A stretch of DNA of 50,594 nucleotides from Candidatus Cloacimonadota bacterium (GTDB lineage Bacteria; Cloacimonadota; Cloacimonadia; Cloacimonadales; Cloacimonadaceae). The translations under genes and the position numbers were made by a program. Positions 25,165 through 34,435 of the stretch are shown here, in pieces. Location: NCBI GenBank assembly GCA_018433885.1, contig JAHDQK010000026.1, positions 1 through 50,594 on the forward strand, written 5' to 3'. The notes beneath the pieces are model-generated. The model was not told where the DNA came from. It saw nothing but the letters and a program-made list of their open reading frames with translations, and searched no databases. The first letter of the stretch is position 1. Each line of letters starts with the position of its first letter.

Positions 25165-26406
25165 ATGAAGAGAATCGGTATTAACCTGATCTTATTGCTC
25201 CTGTGTTTGATGGCGGGATTAGCTTCCTGCGCCCGTAACAAGAAACTCCAAAATCAAGCAGAAACCATGTATCGCAAAGGCAACTATGAAGCCGCCGCAT
25301 TCTATGCCGTGGAATCCTTGAAATTGAAACCAGACTATCGTAAAGCTCAGATCACTTTGAAAGAGACCTGGCCAAAAGCTGTGCTGGAGCGTTCAGAGCG
25401 GGTAATGCTCCTAAGAGAGAGGCAGGACGACGAAAAGTGGGAAGCACTTCTTGGTGAATATCTGGCTTTGGAAAAACTGAACAATGGGATACGCTCATTA
25501 CCCCCATTAACAGACGCTGAAACCGGACTAAGAATCAATTTTGACCTGCGCGACTACAGTTCCCAAATTAGCGAAGCCAGAGAAAATACTGCCGCAAGTT
25601 ATTATCAGAAGGGGATGCATCAAAGCAGAATGGATACATCCAAAGCTGGACAACGCATTGCCGCGGAGTATTTTAAGAAAGCCATGAACATTCTGCCCAA
25701 CTATCTTGATAGCGCGGCAAGGTACGAGACTGCCCGCCAAAATGCCGTTACCCGCATTGCGATCCTGCCCTTCGAGGATAAATCCGGAACGATGAAACGT
25801 TATGGCTCGGTACCGGATATCCTGGGAGATATGATCATTAGTGATCTGATGCAACAAGGTGACAAGCTTGAATATACAGAATTGATCACCCGTGATCGAA
25901 TCGATCAGGTGATCCAGGAACAGCAACTTGGAACTTCCGGTTTGATCGACGAGAACAGCGCAGCTACTATTGGTCATCTTTTGGGAGCGCATGCCATCCT
26001 GAGCGGAAACGTGTTACAAATAAATCACGAATCCCCCCGCACGATCAACCGGGAACAGGTTGCCAAGGCAGAAATCGAGGAAGATGGCAAGGATGAACCA
26101 ATCAAGATATCCTGCACCTACACGAAATTTACCAGAAGCTGCGGGTTTCAGATCCTGGCATCATATACACTGTTGGATGTGAGTTCCGGAAAGATTCTTA
26201 CCCACAAGAGCTTTAACCCAAGCTACGATTGGGAAGAAAGCTGGGCAAGGATCGTAGATGGAGATGATAGAGCTCTTAGCGCGGAAGAGCTTGAACTGGT
26301 GAAGAAACCGGAACCGCTGCCACCTTCTGCCACCAACATGTTTAACCGTGTTCTGCAAAACCTAAGCCGGGAGATCGTGAATCATGTGATGGGAAACATC
26401 AGATGA
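25165..26406 (+). CDS. CsgG-like lipoprotein with TPR-type N-terminus
   Basis: A 413-residue lipoprotein. The signal peptide ends in the lipobox LASC (Cys about 22). It is followed by two helical TPR-like hairpins (QAETMYRKGNYEAAAFYA, then an EYFKKAMNILPNY motif near 170-190) and a CsgG-like domain from ~198 (RIAILPFEDKSG, GDMIISDLMQQ, ITRDRIDQVIQEQQLG, GAHAILSGNVLQI). CsgG-like proteins sit at the inner face of the outer membrane and assist export or assembly of surface components. GAGG lies 6 nt before ATG 25165. The stop overlaps the start of the next lipoprotein (ATGA), so the two likely work together. Confidence 0.75.
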   Translation: MKRIGINLILLLLCLMAGLASCARNKKLQNQAETMYRKGNYEAAAFYAVESLKLKPDYRKAQITLKETWPKAVLERSERVMLLRERQDDEKWEALLGEYLALEKLNNGIRSLPPLTDAETGLRINFDLRDYSSQISEARENTAASYYQKGMHQSRMDTSKAGQRIAAEYFKKAMNILPNYLDSAARYETARQNAVTRIAILPFEDKSGTMKRYGSVPDILGDMIISDLMQQGDKLEYTELITRDRIDQVIQEQQLGTSGLIDENSAATIGHLLGAHAILSGNVLQINHESPRTINREQVAKAEIEEDGKDEPIKISCTYTKFTRSCGFQILASYTLLDVSSGKILTHKSFNPSYDWEESWARIVDGDDRALSAEELELVKKPEPLPPSATNMFNRVLQNLSREIVNHVMGNIR

Positions 26407-27722
26407 AGAGTTTGTCCATTTGTTTGGTTGCCATTGTTTTTCTTGCCTCTTGCACAGCTAATAAAGCAACCCCAGATTGGATCGATTCATTTGAATACAA
26501 CCCGGCATATTTCAGCTCTCTGGTAAAGGTGCGCACCAATCAACCCGGATACCGTGAACAAGCGCGAGATATCGCGGCATCTGAGATTGCTATGCAGATC
26601 AGCACCGTAGTGGAATCCGACATCCGGCTTACTCAAAGCGAAGTAATGGGCATTCCCGGCAGCGAATATGTATCCCAAATCCGGAGCTTCAGCGACGCCC
26701 GACTCAAGGAACTGGTTCCGGTGCATACGCATGAATCCGGCGGTTATTACTATGTGCTGTACCGTTTACGCAAGGCGGAATATTATGCTCAGAGAACCAA
26801 GCAAAAGGATTTGGCTGTAACCGGAGCGGCTGAGTTACTCAGCCAATACGACCTTCATAGGGCGAATCCTGCCATCGCTATCCCTCACCTCGTGAGCGCA
26901 TTGAACCTTATCTCCCCCTTTTTGGATATGGAGCTCTACTTTCAGGAAACCGATCTCGCCTCGGAAGTATATTCCAGATTACACCAACTGCCAGGATTAA
27001 TAAATTATAAATGGAGTCACGACGTGATAAACGCTAAAGCCAAGGTGAAAGACAGCTTGATCCTGGAAGGTAGTGCCTGGCTGACCGATTCCTCAAACCC
27101 CGTAGTCAACCTTCCTTTAAAAGCCATCTCTTCGACCATCTCCATCAACAATCCTGTGTTCACGGATAGCCAGGGAAGCTTCAACTTCGTGATCAGCAGG
27201 ATCGAAAATACCGAGCCTGAACAAAGCGTGGATCTTGGTTTCGACCGGGATTACTATCTGGATCTGATATCAAATCCTGCTGCCCGTAAGATCTGGCAGA
27301 GCATCAACTTCAGCACTTCGAGAATGAGAGTGGCAGTGCAAAAACCTATGCTCTTTCTGGAATATGCCTACATAAGTGGGTTTCAGAGCGGATACCGGGA
27401 TACAGTTTCGGGAGCGATTGCCAGCCTGGGAATGGGAACTACGTCTCACCTACCTGAAGCGGATTATATCCTAAGGGTCCGGGTTGAAGTAACCGGAGGT
27501 GAGTATCTGAACAGCATGCGTTACTACACCGCTCTCTCGGAAATCCGGTTGAGCTTGATCGAAGCAAAAAGCCGCGTAACCCTGAATTATCTGGAACACT
27601 CCAACTTGAAAAGCGGTGGCAACTCCCGTGAAGCTGCAGAACGTAATGCTGAACGTGACGCTGCCAAATTGATTGGTGACACCCTGCTCTACCGATTGCT
27701 CTACCAAGAGTTGTTGAAATAG
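26403..27722 (+). CDS. LPP20-like lipoprotein
   Basis: A 439-residue lipoprotein with lipobox LASC near residue 17. The N-terminal part (PDWIDSFE, then AASEIAMQISTVVES and SFSDARLKELVPV, YYYVLYRLRK) resembles LPP20-family lipoproteins often encoded next to CsgG-like genes. The middle is beta-rich and unassigned. A C-terminal helix rich in Ala/Glu/Arg (SREAAERNAERDAAK) closes the protein. It shares a 4-nt overlap with the CsgG-like gene. The substrate or partner is unknown. Confidence 0.65.
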   Translation: MKSLSICLVAIVFLASCTANKATPDWIDSFEYNPAYFSSLVKVRTNQPGYREQARDIAASEIAMQISTVVESDIRLTQSEVMGIPGSEYVSQIRSFSDARLKELVPVHTHESGGYYYVLYRLRKAEYYAQRTKQKDLAVTGAAELLSQYDLHRANPAIAIPHLVSALNLISPFLDMELYFQETDLASEVYSRLHQLPGLINYKWSHDVINAKAKVKDSLILEGSAWLTDSSNPVVNLPLKAISSTISINNPVFTDSQGSFNFVISRIENTEPEQSVDLGFDRDYYLDLISNPAARKIWQSINFSTSRMRVAVQKPMLFLEYAYISGFQSGYRDTVSGAIASLGMGTTSHLPEADYILRVRVEVTGGEYLNSMRYYTALSEIRLSLIEAKSRVTLNYLEHSNLKSGGNSREAAERNAERDAAKLIGDTLLYRLLYQELLK

Positions 27723-28028
27723 AATCAGATCATCCTATTTAAACTGGATTACGAGGGGCTTTGGGGTGCATCTATGAACTGGAGCATGGAGTCCAAAAAA
27801 GCCTTCCCCGTCTTACATTTACCTCTTGTTTCGCGACTTCTTGGACTTCATGATTTCGTTGAATGCCATGATTTAAGTCTAATACCTTGTGTCGCCCATG
27901 AAGAGCTCTAGGGGTGTGAGTTCGCACCTTTCGAGGGGCTCCGCTACGCTTCGCACCCTCGCTATTGGTAGTGTCGCTCCTGGCGGGGCTAATTCTATTG
28001 TCACGTCATTCTGGCGTTCCATCATTAT

Positions 28029-28109
28029 GAGGATTGGAATCCTCCGTTACATCGTATCGTAGCATTCCGATGCTACGGTCAAGAATATTCGGAGCTTCGG
28101 AAAGCTCCG
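28029..28109. repeat. cluster of three short palindromes
   Basis: GAGGATT-GG-AATCCTC (28029-28044), CGTAGCAT-TCCG-ATGCTACG (28058-28077) and CGGAGCTT-CGGA-AAGCTCCG (28090-28109). Arm length, loop size and the GGATT/AATCC core resemble the double-hairpin element inside pglX (9696-9756). Confidence 0.75.
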
Positions 28110-28263
28110 ACACAAAACCGAAATCGGATTTCAAAAAACGGATTACTTAACAACCCAATTCGGATGGACTGAGTTGATTGCATCAGTAAACAATCCAGCA
28201 CAGCTTCATTCGTTTGTCGGGACGGGTATTTAGCAGACAGCAGCATCGACTGCTAATTTACTC

Positions 28264-28291
28264 TTGACAGAATAAAGCACTTGGCTATTAT
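28264..28291 (+). promoter_or_regulatory. htpG promoter
   Basis: TTGACA (28264-28269), 16-bp spacer, TATTAT (28286-28291), 36 bp before the htpG ATG. No CIRCE-type inverted repeat is visible. Confidence 0.7.
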
Positions 28292-28327
28292 ATCTCCATA
28301 AAGATTATTATACAAGGAGTTTAGAAT

Positions 28328-30328
28328 ATGGCCACCAAGAAAAGAGAAACTGGATCATTGAGTATCCATACCGAAAACATCTTCCCCATCATCAAGAAAT
28401 GGCTTTATTCCCAACATGATATATTCCTCCGGGAGTTGGTATCCAACGCGGTGGATGCAATATCCAAGCGCAAATACGCGGATCCTGATTTCCAGCCGGA
28501 AGACATGAAGATCGAGATCAAGCTGGATAAATCCAAGAAGACATTACAGGTAATCGATACCGGAATTGGCATGACAGACGAGGAAATCCGCAAATACATC
28601 AACCAGATTGCGTTTTCGGGTGCCGAAGAATTTGTAAACAAGTTCAAAGATGTTCAGACCAGTATCATTGGGCACTTTGGTTTGGGGTTCTATTCCTCAT
28701 TTATGGTCTCGAAAAAAGTTACCATCGATTCGTTATCTGTAACCGAGGGTAGCAAAGCCGCATATTGGGAATGCGATGGCAGCACAGAATATACGATGGG
28801 AGAGGGAAAACGCAAAGAGATCGGCACAACGATCACCCTGCACTTCAATGAAGATTCCAAGGACTATGCCGAGGATGCCAAAATTAGGGAGATCCTGGAG
28901 CGTTATTGCAATTTCATGCCGATCCCCATCATGTTTGACGGTAAGCAGATAAATCAGACCGAAGCCTTGTGGAACCGACAACCAAAGGATGTAACGCGGG
29001 AAGAATATATTAAATTCTATCAGGATGTTTTCCACGATTATAAGGAACCCGTGTTCTGGATTCATCTGAATGTGGATTTCCCCTTCAATCTGAAGGGCAT
29101 CCTGTATTTCCCCAAGCTTCGCAACGAGCCGGAGTTTTTTAAAGGTGAGGTTAAACTATTCTGCAACAACGTGTTTGTGGCAGACAACCTGGAAGATCTG
29201 ATCCCGGAGTTCCTGCTTCTTCTGAAAGGTGGCATCGATATCCCGGATATCCCTTTGAATGTATCGCGAAGCTTTCTCCAAAACGACACTCAGGTGCAAA
29301 AGATATCCAAGTACATAATTAAAAAAGTGGCAGATCACTTTAACGCGACCTTCAAAGAAGACCGTAAGAAATATGAGGAATATTGGGAAGACATCCACAC
29401 TTTCATCAAGTTTGGCATGCTGAAAGAGGACGAGTTCTTCGACGCCATGAAGGATATCGCCATCTTCAAATCTGCCAATGGAGACTATCTCACAGTGGAG
29501 GAATACAAACAGCGCAACGCCACTCAGAATGAAGAACAAACCCGCATCTGGTACGCTGCCGGAGAGGATACTCAGGTAAGCTATCTGAATCTAATGAAAG
29601 AGCAGGGTATCGAAGTAGTGTTCCAGAACTCGCCTTTGGATATCCATCTTTTCCAAAAACTGGAAGGAAAACTGGAGAAGATAGAGTTCATCCGGGTGGA
29701 TAGTGAAGTGAACGACCTTCTGGTGGATAAAGCCGGAGGCAGCTCATCAGCCGCCGATAAGGACAGGCTGCAGAAGATATTCTACAAAGCCTTGGATCAA
29801 AAACTGGAAGCCTCATTCAGTGAGGAAAGCCTGAAGGATTTCTTCAAGAAATTCCCCCAAGCAAGCACGATTCTGAGTCCATATCAAACCCAAAACGACA
29901 AACAAACCATCATCGACCTGCTGGCTCTTCCCCACACTGTGACCGAGGAGCTGGGAGAAGAAGCCATCAAGGAGCTGAATAATCATGCCTACACCGAAAT
30001 GAAGGTGGAAGTAAAGAACCTGAAGACAAAAGAGATTCCCGGCATGATCGTCTTCAGCGAGTTTATGCGCAGATGGCACGATATGGATATGGTTTCCCGC
30101 ATGGGAGGAAGCGGAGATATGCTGAAGCATCACAGTTTGGTGATCAACAGCGAGAATCCGGTAATCCAGAAGATCCTGGAGCTGGATGGTTCCGGCAAAG
30201 AAGAGGAAGTAAGAACCCTGTGCGGATATATTCACGATCTCTCGCTATTAGAGCAAAAAGCCTTTAGTGGCGACGAGCTAAAAGCCTTTATCGCAAAAGC
30301 GAACAAGGTGTTATCCTACATCCAATAA
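28328..30328 (+). CDS. htpG: molecular chaperone HtpG (Hsp90)
   Basis: A 666-residue bacterial Hsp90, an ATP-dependent cytoplasmic chaperone. The GHKL ATP-binding motifs are present in order: FLRELVSNAVDAISK (about 37-51), DTGIGMT (near 78) and GHFGLGFYSSFMV (near 117). The middle-domain catalytic block with SRSFLQND and the C-terminal dimerisation domain follow, giving the complete length (E. coli HtpG is 624). A strong AAGGAG ribosome site precedes ATG. Monocistronic, with promoter and terminator of its own. Confidence 0.97.
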   Translation: MATKKRETGSLSIHTENIFPIIKKWLYSQHDIFLRELVSNAVDAISKRKYADPDFQPEDMKIEIKLDKSKKTLQVIDTGIGMTDEEIRKYINQIAFSGAEEFVNKFKDVQTSIIGHFGLGFYSSFMVSKKVTIDSLSVTEGSKAAYWECDGSTEYTMGEGKRKEIGTTITLHFNEDSKDYAEDAKIREILERYCNFMPIPIMFDGKQINQTEALWNRQPKDVTREEYIKFYQDVFHDYKEPVFWIHLNVDFPFNLKGILYFPKLRNEPEFFKGEVKLFCNNVFVADNLEDLIPEFLLLLKGGIDIPDIPLNVSRSFLQNDTQVQKISKYIIKKVADHFNATFKEDRKKYEEYWEDIHTFIKFGMLKEDEFFDAMKDIAIFKSANGDYLTVEEYKQRNATQNEEQTRIWYAAGEDTQVSYLNLMKEQGIEVVFQNSPLDIHLFQKLEGKLEKIEFIRVDSEVNDLLVDKAGGSSSAADKDRLQKIFYKALDQKLEASFSEESLKDFFKKFPQASTILSPYQTQNDKQTIIDLLALPHTVTEELGEEAIKELNNHAYTEMKVEVKNLKTKEIPGMIVFSEFMRRWHDMDMVSRMGGSGDMLKHHSLVINSENPVIQKILELDGSGKEEEVRTLCGYIHDLSLLEQKAFSGDELKAFIAKANKVLSYIQ

Positions 30329-30341
30329 TCACACTGAAACA

Positions 30342-30371
30342 AATGCCCCGGCACGAAGCCGGGGCATTTTT
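30342..30371. terminator. bidirectional terminator between htpG and the coiled-coil gene
   Basis: ATGCCCCGGC-ACGAA-GCCGGGGCAT with TTTTTG on the plus side and TTGTTTC on the minus side. It can end both convergent transcripts. Confidence 0.9.
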
Positions 30372-30390
30372 GTATGGTGAAGATTACGCG

Positions 30391-31263
30391 TTATAGAAGC
30401 TCAATTACGAGGAATTTTTGTTTACGGAAGTTCTCCTTATCGGTAACGGTCAAAACATATTCGTCGTCCTCTTTTTCCACTTTGTAGGTGGTGGCGACAT
30501 GGTTGGACAGAATGCTGTAGCCTTTGTTGGTAGCTTTGAAAGAGATTTCCAGGGTATCTTGCAGATTGATTTCCGTGAACTTCTCTGTAGCAAGCTGTCT
30601 GTTCACAGTGGTAACTCTACCGATTCCCAAAATACCACCCTTGCGATCCACAATGCCTTGATCCATTAGCTGTTTGCGAGTGCCCACCACATAATAAATG
30701 GTATTCGCGGCGCGTTCAGCATCCTTCAAAGCCTGTTCACGTTCGGCGATGGTTTGTTCTCTTTCGGCTATTGCCATCTGGTTTTCTCTGCGTTCAGCTT
30801 CGATGGTTTCGTCCAGAATCCCCAAACGTTCCTGGAGTTCTGCCATGATCCGCTCTTTATCTTCCAAAGAAGCTTTCAGGCGGGTCACCATATCCTGAAC
30901 ACCGCGCAATTGGGTTCTGGAATTTGCCAGTTGAGATTCCAGCTGGGAGATTTTCTTTTTGTCCGCTTCGATCTGATCTCTCATGTTTGCAATGGAGCTG
31001 ATGATGCGCTCACGTCTGTCCGCAGGAGATGCATTGGGGATCTCGGATTGAGAAAAGAGCTGACCGGAAAGATCCTGATCCAAGGCTTGCAAGCTTTCTT
31101 GAATCTCGCTGATAGTTGCGGTAGAAGATTCATAAAGATTCTGAAGATCCTCGTTGCTTTTGATGAGTGCTTTATTCTCTTTGGAGGCGTTCATCCAGAC
31201 GACACCAAAAACAATGGCCAAAATGGCCAGGATGACGGTGATTACTATTTGGGCTATTTTCAT
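30391..31263 (-). CDS. membrane-anchored coiled-coil protein
   Basis: A 290-residue protein with one N-terminal membrane helix (residues ~5-24) and a long coiled coil (~25-185) rich in Glu, Gln, Arg and Leu. A globular C-terminal domain begins with IYYVVGTRKQLMDQG and includes GIVDRKGGILGIGR. This C-terminal pattern resembles proteins annotated as Cbp1-family collagen-binding adhesins in Bacteroidota, but that name says little about the role here. It probably faces the periplasm. Convergent with htpG. Confidence 0.7.
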   Translation of the reverse strand: MKIAQIVITVILAILAIVFGVVWMNASKENKALIKSNEDLQNLYESSTATISEIQESLQALDQDLSGQLFSQSEIPNASPADRRERIISSIANMRDQIEADKKKISQLESQLANSRTQLRGVQDMVTRLKASLEDKERIMAELQERLGILDETIEAERRENQMAIAEREQTIAEREQALKDAERAANTIYYVVGTRKQLMDQGIVDRKGGILGIGRVTTVNRQLATEKFTEINLQDTLEISFKATNKGYSILSNHVATTYKVEKEDDEYVLTVTDKENFRKQKFLVIELL

Positions 31264-31350
31264 ACTTGACTCCTATCGCGTTTTTCTATGAATGTCATTT
31301 TCAGAATACGCTGTTTTTGTGTCAAGGCAAATGCAGATTGGGGATGATTG

Positions 31351-32775
31351 ATGAAATATAGATTTTTGGCAGCTTGGGTAAACGAATTCCGGAACTTCAC
31401 GGCTGTTTTGGATAAACTGGTGTTGTATCCAAACATGATGTATCTGGCTCTGGTAAAACACGCCCCCCTAGTAATCGTATTAAGCCCGCAGGACAGTTTC
31501 ATATATCTTGCTGCTTCGGACATTCTTCCGGAGGGCGGACGCGAGATATGGCAGCAGCTAAGGGGAGCAAGGATATCTTGCATAGACATCAAGGAGGACG
31601 ACAGGATCATAACCATCTCGCTAAACCAAAAAGACATCTACGGCGAATCCAGATACACTTCCATAGTCTGCGAAATGATGCCCCCCAAGCCCAATCTGAT
31701 CTTGGTAAAAAGCGATGGATTGGTGTTGGACGCTTTACATAAATATTCTCTGGCAGATAACCCCATGCGCATGATTCTGGTGAATCAACCCTATTATCCC
31801 CCCAAAACGGGATTCAAGCCAGAAGCAGATCCTGTCGCAACGATCCCCCCAGACTTTCAGGTGGCTACCTTCAATGAGTACTTCCAGCAGAAACATCTTC
31901 AGAACTTGATTCCTCAGGATCACCAAAATAGCACGGAAGCCAAGTTGAGACTTCTAAGCAAGGAGATGAAACGGCTCTCCAAGAAGCTTCTGGCTCAGGA
32001 GAGTGATCTGAAAAATGCCATGCTGATAGATCAATATCAAGCATACGCTGAAGGCATTAAACCGAACATGCATCAGATCAAAGCTGGACAAACAGAGCTG
32101 GTAACCACAAACTATCTGGATCCATCTCTGGCACAGATTTCGATCCCCCTGTTTCCGGATAAAAACCCCCAACAAAACCTGCAATATTATATCAAGAAAT
32201 ATCAGAAAGCTAAAAACGGAAAAAGCATCATTGAGATCAATCTAAAACGTACCAGAGACGAGATCCTGGCTCTGAACAACTTGATCTTGAGAATTCAAAG
32301 TGGCGAAGACATCGATGTGGAGAACAAGGACAAGGTGAGCTCGATCACTCATAAAGTGAACCAAGCAGATCGCATCTTGCAATTCCGGATCGATTCCAGC
32401 TGGCATATCTATATCGGACGTAAAGCCAAAGAGAACGATTTCATCAGCACCAAGCTCGGCAAGGCACAGGATTGGTGGTTTCACAGCCGAATCTATAGAG
32501 GTGCACATGTGCTTTTAAGAAACTATCGGAAGGTGGAACCTCCGGCAGAATTGATCCGCGCTTGTTGTTCACTCGCCGCGTGGTACTCGCAGGCAAAGTT
32601 CTCCGTAAACGTTCCCGTGGATTACACTCAAATCCGTTATCTCCGCAAACCCAAAGGCAGCGCCGCGGGATTCATAACTTATACGAACTTCAAAACGATC
32701 TTTGCCAATCCGAAGGATCTCCGGACCATCCGGGAAGAGCTGACCAATGATCAAGACTCTCGGAATAATCAGTAG
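31351..32775 (+). CDS. NFACT-family protein (RqcH/FbpA-like)
   Basis: A 474-residue protein of the NFACT family: an N-terminal NFACT-N domain (NLILVKSDGLVLDALHKYS near 110-130), a central coiled-coil region (~190-320), and a C-terminal NFACT-R domain (SWHIYIGRKAKENDF, WWFHSRIYRGAHVLLR near 350-395). RqcH proteins bind stalled 50S subunits with peptidyl-tRNA and direct C-terminal alanine tailing of stuck nascent chains. The usual GRHSN-type block of NFACT-N is PPKPN here, so activity may differ. ATG 31351 follows a GGGGATGA ribosome site. The end overlaps recO by 29 nt. Confidence 0.8.
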   Translation: MKYRFLAAWVNEFRNFTAVLDKLVLYPNMMYLALVKHAPLVIVLSPQDSFIYLAASDILPEGGREIWQQLRGARISCIDIKEDDRIITISLNQKDIYGESRYTSIVCEMMPPKPNLILVKSDGLVLDALHKYSLADNPMRMILVNQPYYPPKTGFKPEADPVATIPPDFQVATFNEYFQQKHLQNLIPQDHQNSTEAKLRLLSKEMKRLSKKLLAQESDLKNAMLIDQYQAYAEGIKPNMHQIKAGQTELVTTNYLDPSLAQISIPLFPDKNPQQNLQYYIKKYQKAKNGKSIIEINLKRTRDEILALNNLILRIQSGEDIDVENKDKVSSITHKVNQADRILQFRIDSSWHIYIGRKAKENDFISTKLGKAQDWWFHSRIYRGAHVLLRNYRKVEPPAELIRACCSLAAWYSQAKFSVNVPVDYTQIRYLRKPKGSAAGFITYTNFKTIFANPKDLRTIREELTNDQDSRNNQ

Positions 32776-33484
32776 CATCATCCCCTTCGGAGATACCAGC
32801 TTGATTTTAAAAGCTCTTAGCTGGGATAAAGGACAGATATCGATCCTTGCCAAGGGCTGGCGCAAGAAACAAGAGCCAGTATTGAGGTTCTGTGAGTATG
32901 AATTCACCCTCTATGAACCTAAAGAAGAAGGTTTGCATTTGCTAAAAGAAGCCAGTGTTCTTCAGGATTTTACGCAATATCCTAGCACGGAGATATGGGC
33001 GGCAGCGGAAGCAGGGGTGGAGTTACTTTCCAAGATCATAATCCCAAGCAACGAATCCCACGACTACTATACAGTGCAAAGAGAGTATCTTGCCTACCTG
33101 CAAAAGACACACATCAATGGGATATTGATATTCTGGAGGTTGTTTTTAAGAGTGTTCAAGCTTCTGGGCATAGAAAGCCAGCTAAATACGTGCCGAATCT
33201 GCGGAAACAAAAGAGCTTTATATGCCATCGATAATGCTGTCGGGCATATCTGCCAAGAGTGTTTCGAAGACCTTTCAGAAAGCGGGCAATATACTCTTCT
33301 TAGCCAGAATGCCACAGAGATCCTGCGCCTGCTCCCAGAGATCGGCATGCATTTGGATAGGATAAAAGTATCCACTGTTGCGGTTTCAGAGCTTAACCGC
33401 TATTTCCTTCAATATTATCAAGTACATCAAAAACAAACGCTCAAGCTGAAAAGCCTGAGCGTTCTATGTCAATTCTACGATTAA
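32747..33484 (+). CDS. recO: DNA repair protein RecO
   Basis: A 245-residue RecO protein, which helps load RecA onto SSB-coated ssDNA in the RecFOR pathway. The N-terminal OB-fold (GIISSIIPFGDTSLILKAL), the helical middle and the zinc finger CRICG...CQEC (about 148-172) are all present. Translation begins inside the last codons of the NFACT gene (29-nt overlap), with GAAGAG upstream. The 3' end of the coding sequence contains a hairpin that serves as terminator for the opposite ferritin-like gene. Confidence 0.9.
   Translation: MIKTLGIISSIIPFGDTSLILKALSWDKGQISILAKGWRKKQEPVLRFCEYEFTLYEPKEEGLHLLKEASVLQDFTQYPSTEIWAAAEAGVELLSKIIIPSNESHDYYTVQREYLAYLQKTHINGILIFWRLFLRVFKLLGIESQLNTCRICGNKRALYAIDNAVGHICQECFEDLSESGQYTLLSQNATEILRLLPEIGMHLDRIKVSTVAVSELNRYFLQYYQVHQKQTLKLKSLSVLCQFYD
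33429..33463 (-). terminator. terminator of the ferritin-like gene, lying inside recO
   Basis: Read on the minus strand, AACGCTCA...TGAGCGTT is followed by TGTTTTT. The hairpin is built from the last codons of recO; the two genes are convergent and abut without spacing. Confidence 0.7.
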
Positions 33485-33988
33485 TCAGAACGGTTCGAAG
33501 CTGTTCATTTCCCAATAGAAACGTTCAGCTTCCTTTTGAATATCCACCAATTCTTCGTAATGCTTCATCTCCCATTTACCCAGTAGAGCATAAAACGATT
33601 TTAGGGTAAGGATATCGGTCTCCTGCTCGCATTTCCGATAGTGGTCGATAGCATCCTTTTCCAAGAGCAACGCGGTGGAAATTGCCGAAAACAGAGCTTG
33701 ATCCTCTCCAATGCGGCGGATGAAGGATTCAGAAAAAATGCTCTTCTCCAAGTTTTCGCGTTCGAGTTTCTCGGAGATGTCTTCCGGCTGAATATCGCTG
33801 GAAAGCTGTTGATAATAATCCAGCAGATAGTTGTAGTGCCTACGTTCCTCTTCCCTGCGTAATAGGAAGAATTCCTTTACTTCAGGATCGCCGCTCTTCT
33901 CCGCTGCATTCTGATAGAGATTCACACTATCCATTTCGCCTTGCATCGCTTTTTTGATGGAACTTATCAGATTCTCTTTGATCGCCAT
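33485..33988 (-). CDS. ferritin-like (rubrerythrin-type) diiron protein
   Basis: A 167-residue four-helix-bundle protein with the diiron ligand pattern of rubrerythrin-type ferritins: GEMDSVNLY (helix 1), EEERRHY (helix 2), LEKDAIDHY (helix 3) and WEMKHYEE (helix 4). No C-terminal rubredoxin domain is present. Such proteins reduce peroxide or handle iron in anaerobes. ATG 33988 is preferred over the upstream ATG 34015 because GTGAGGA sits just before it and family similarity starts at MAIKENL. Cytoplasmic. Confidence 0.85.
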   Translation of the reverse strand: MAIKENLISSIKKAMQGEMDSVNLYQNAAEKSGDPEVKEFFLLRREEERRHYNYLLDYYQQLSSDIQPEDISEKLERENLEKSIFSESFIRRIGEDQALFSAISTALLLEKDAIDHYRKCEQETDILTLKSFYALLGKWEMKHYEELVDIQKEAERFYWEMNSFEPF

Positions 33989-34435
33989 AACATCCTCACT
34001 TCTGTTATTTTTCACTTAAGATAGCTTAATCCCTTTGAACAATGTGCCAAACCCAATTTATACGTAGCCCTGTGCTTATCATAATCCCTTTTAGGATTCC
34101 CTCGTTCCACTGGCATCTTTATATTTGCGGTTGCGATTGAGGTTTCGACACAGACACCAGCAGACCCCGGTGGACGGTTCATGTAATAACAAGCCCTCAT
34201 TCTGGGTGCATTTACGACCTTATATTCAAGCTTTACTTCTAAAGCCCCTAACACAACTGAGTGTGATGAATATCATCCACATCCTACGAAGGTGTTTCTC
34301 GCACTACAGTGTTGAACGACATAAGCTTATCGTGGCCGGAAGAGCTAACCAAACAAATTTACAGAATCTTTGCTATTGACACAGTCACCACTACTGGATT
34401 ATATTGTAACAAATGAAAACAAGGAAAATCTTTGT
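33989..34435. other. intergenic region before the Rnf operon
   Basis: About 450 bases. Only the Rnf promoter (34376-34405) and an AAGGA ribosome site are recognised. Short frames on both strands (for example 34012-34254 minus) lack ribosome sites and look non-coding. Confidence 0.6.
34376..34405 (+). promoter_or_regulatory. promoter of the Rnf/Nqr-type operon
   Basis: TTGACA (34376-34381), 18-bp spacer, TATATT (34400-34405), about 30 bp before the first start codon. Confidence 0.65.

Larger units (their letters stand above)
27723..28327. other. intergenic region with a cluster of palindromes
   Basis: About 600 bases without a convincing gene. It holds a run of short hairpins between 28029 and 28109 (listed separately) and the htpG promoter at 28264. 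GC-rich patches near 27900-27990 lack coding potential. Confidence 0.6.

Noticed and set aside
34012-34254. 80-residue minus-strand open frame before the Rnf operon
   Set aside because: Starts at GTG without a ribosome site, has unusual Cys/Arg/Met-rich composition and no recognisable motif.
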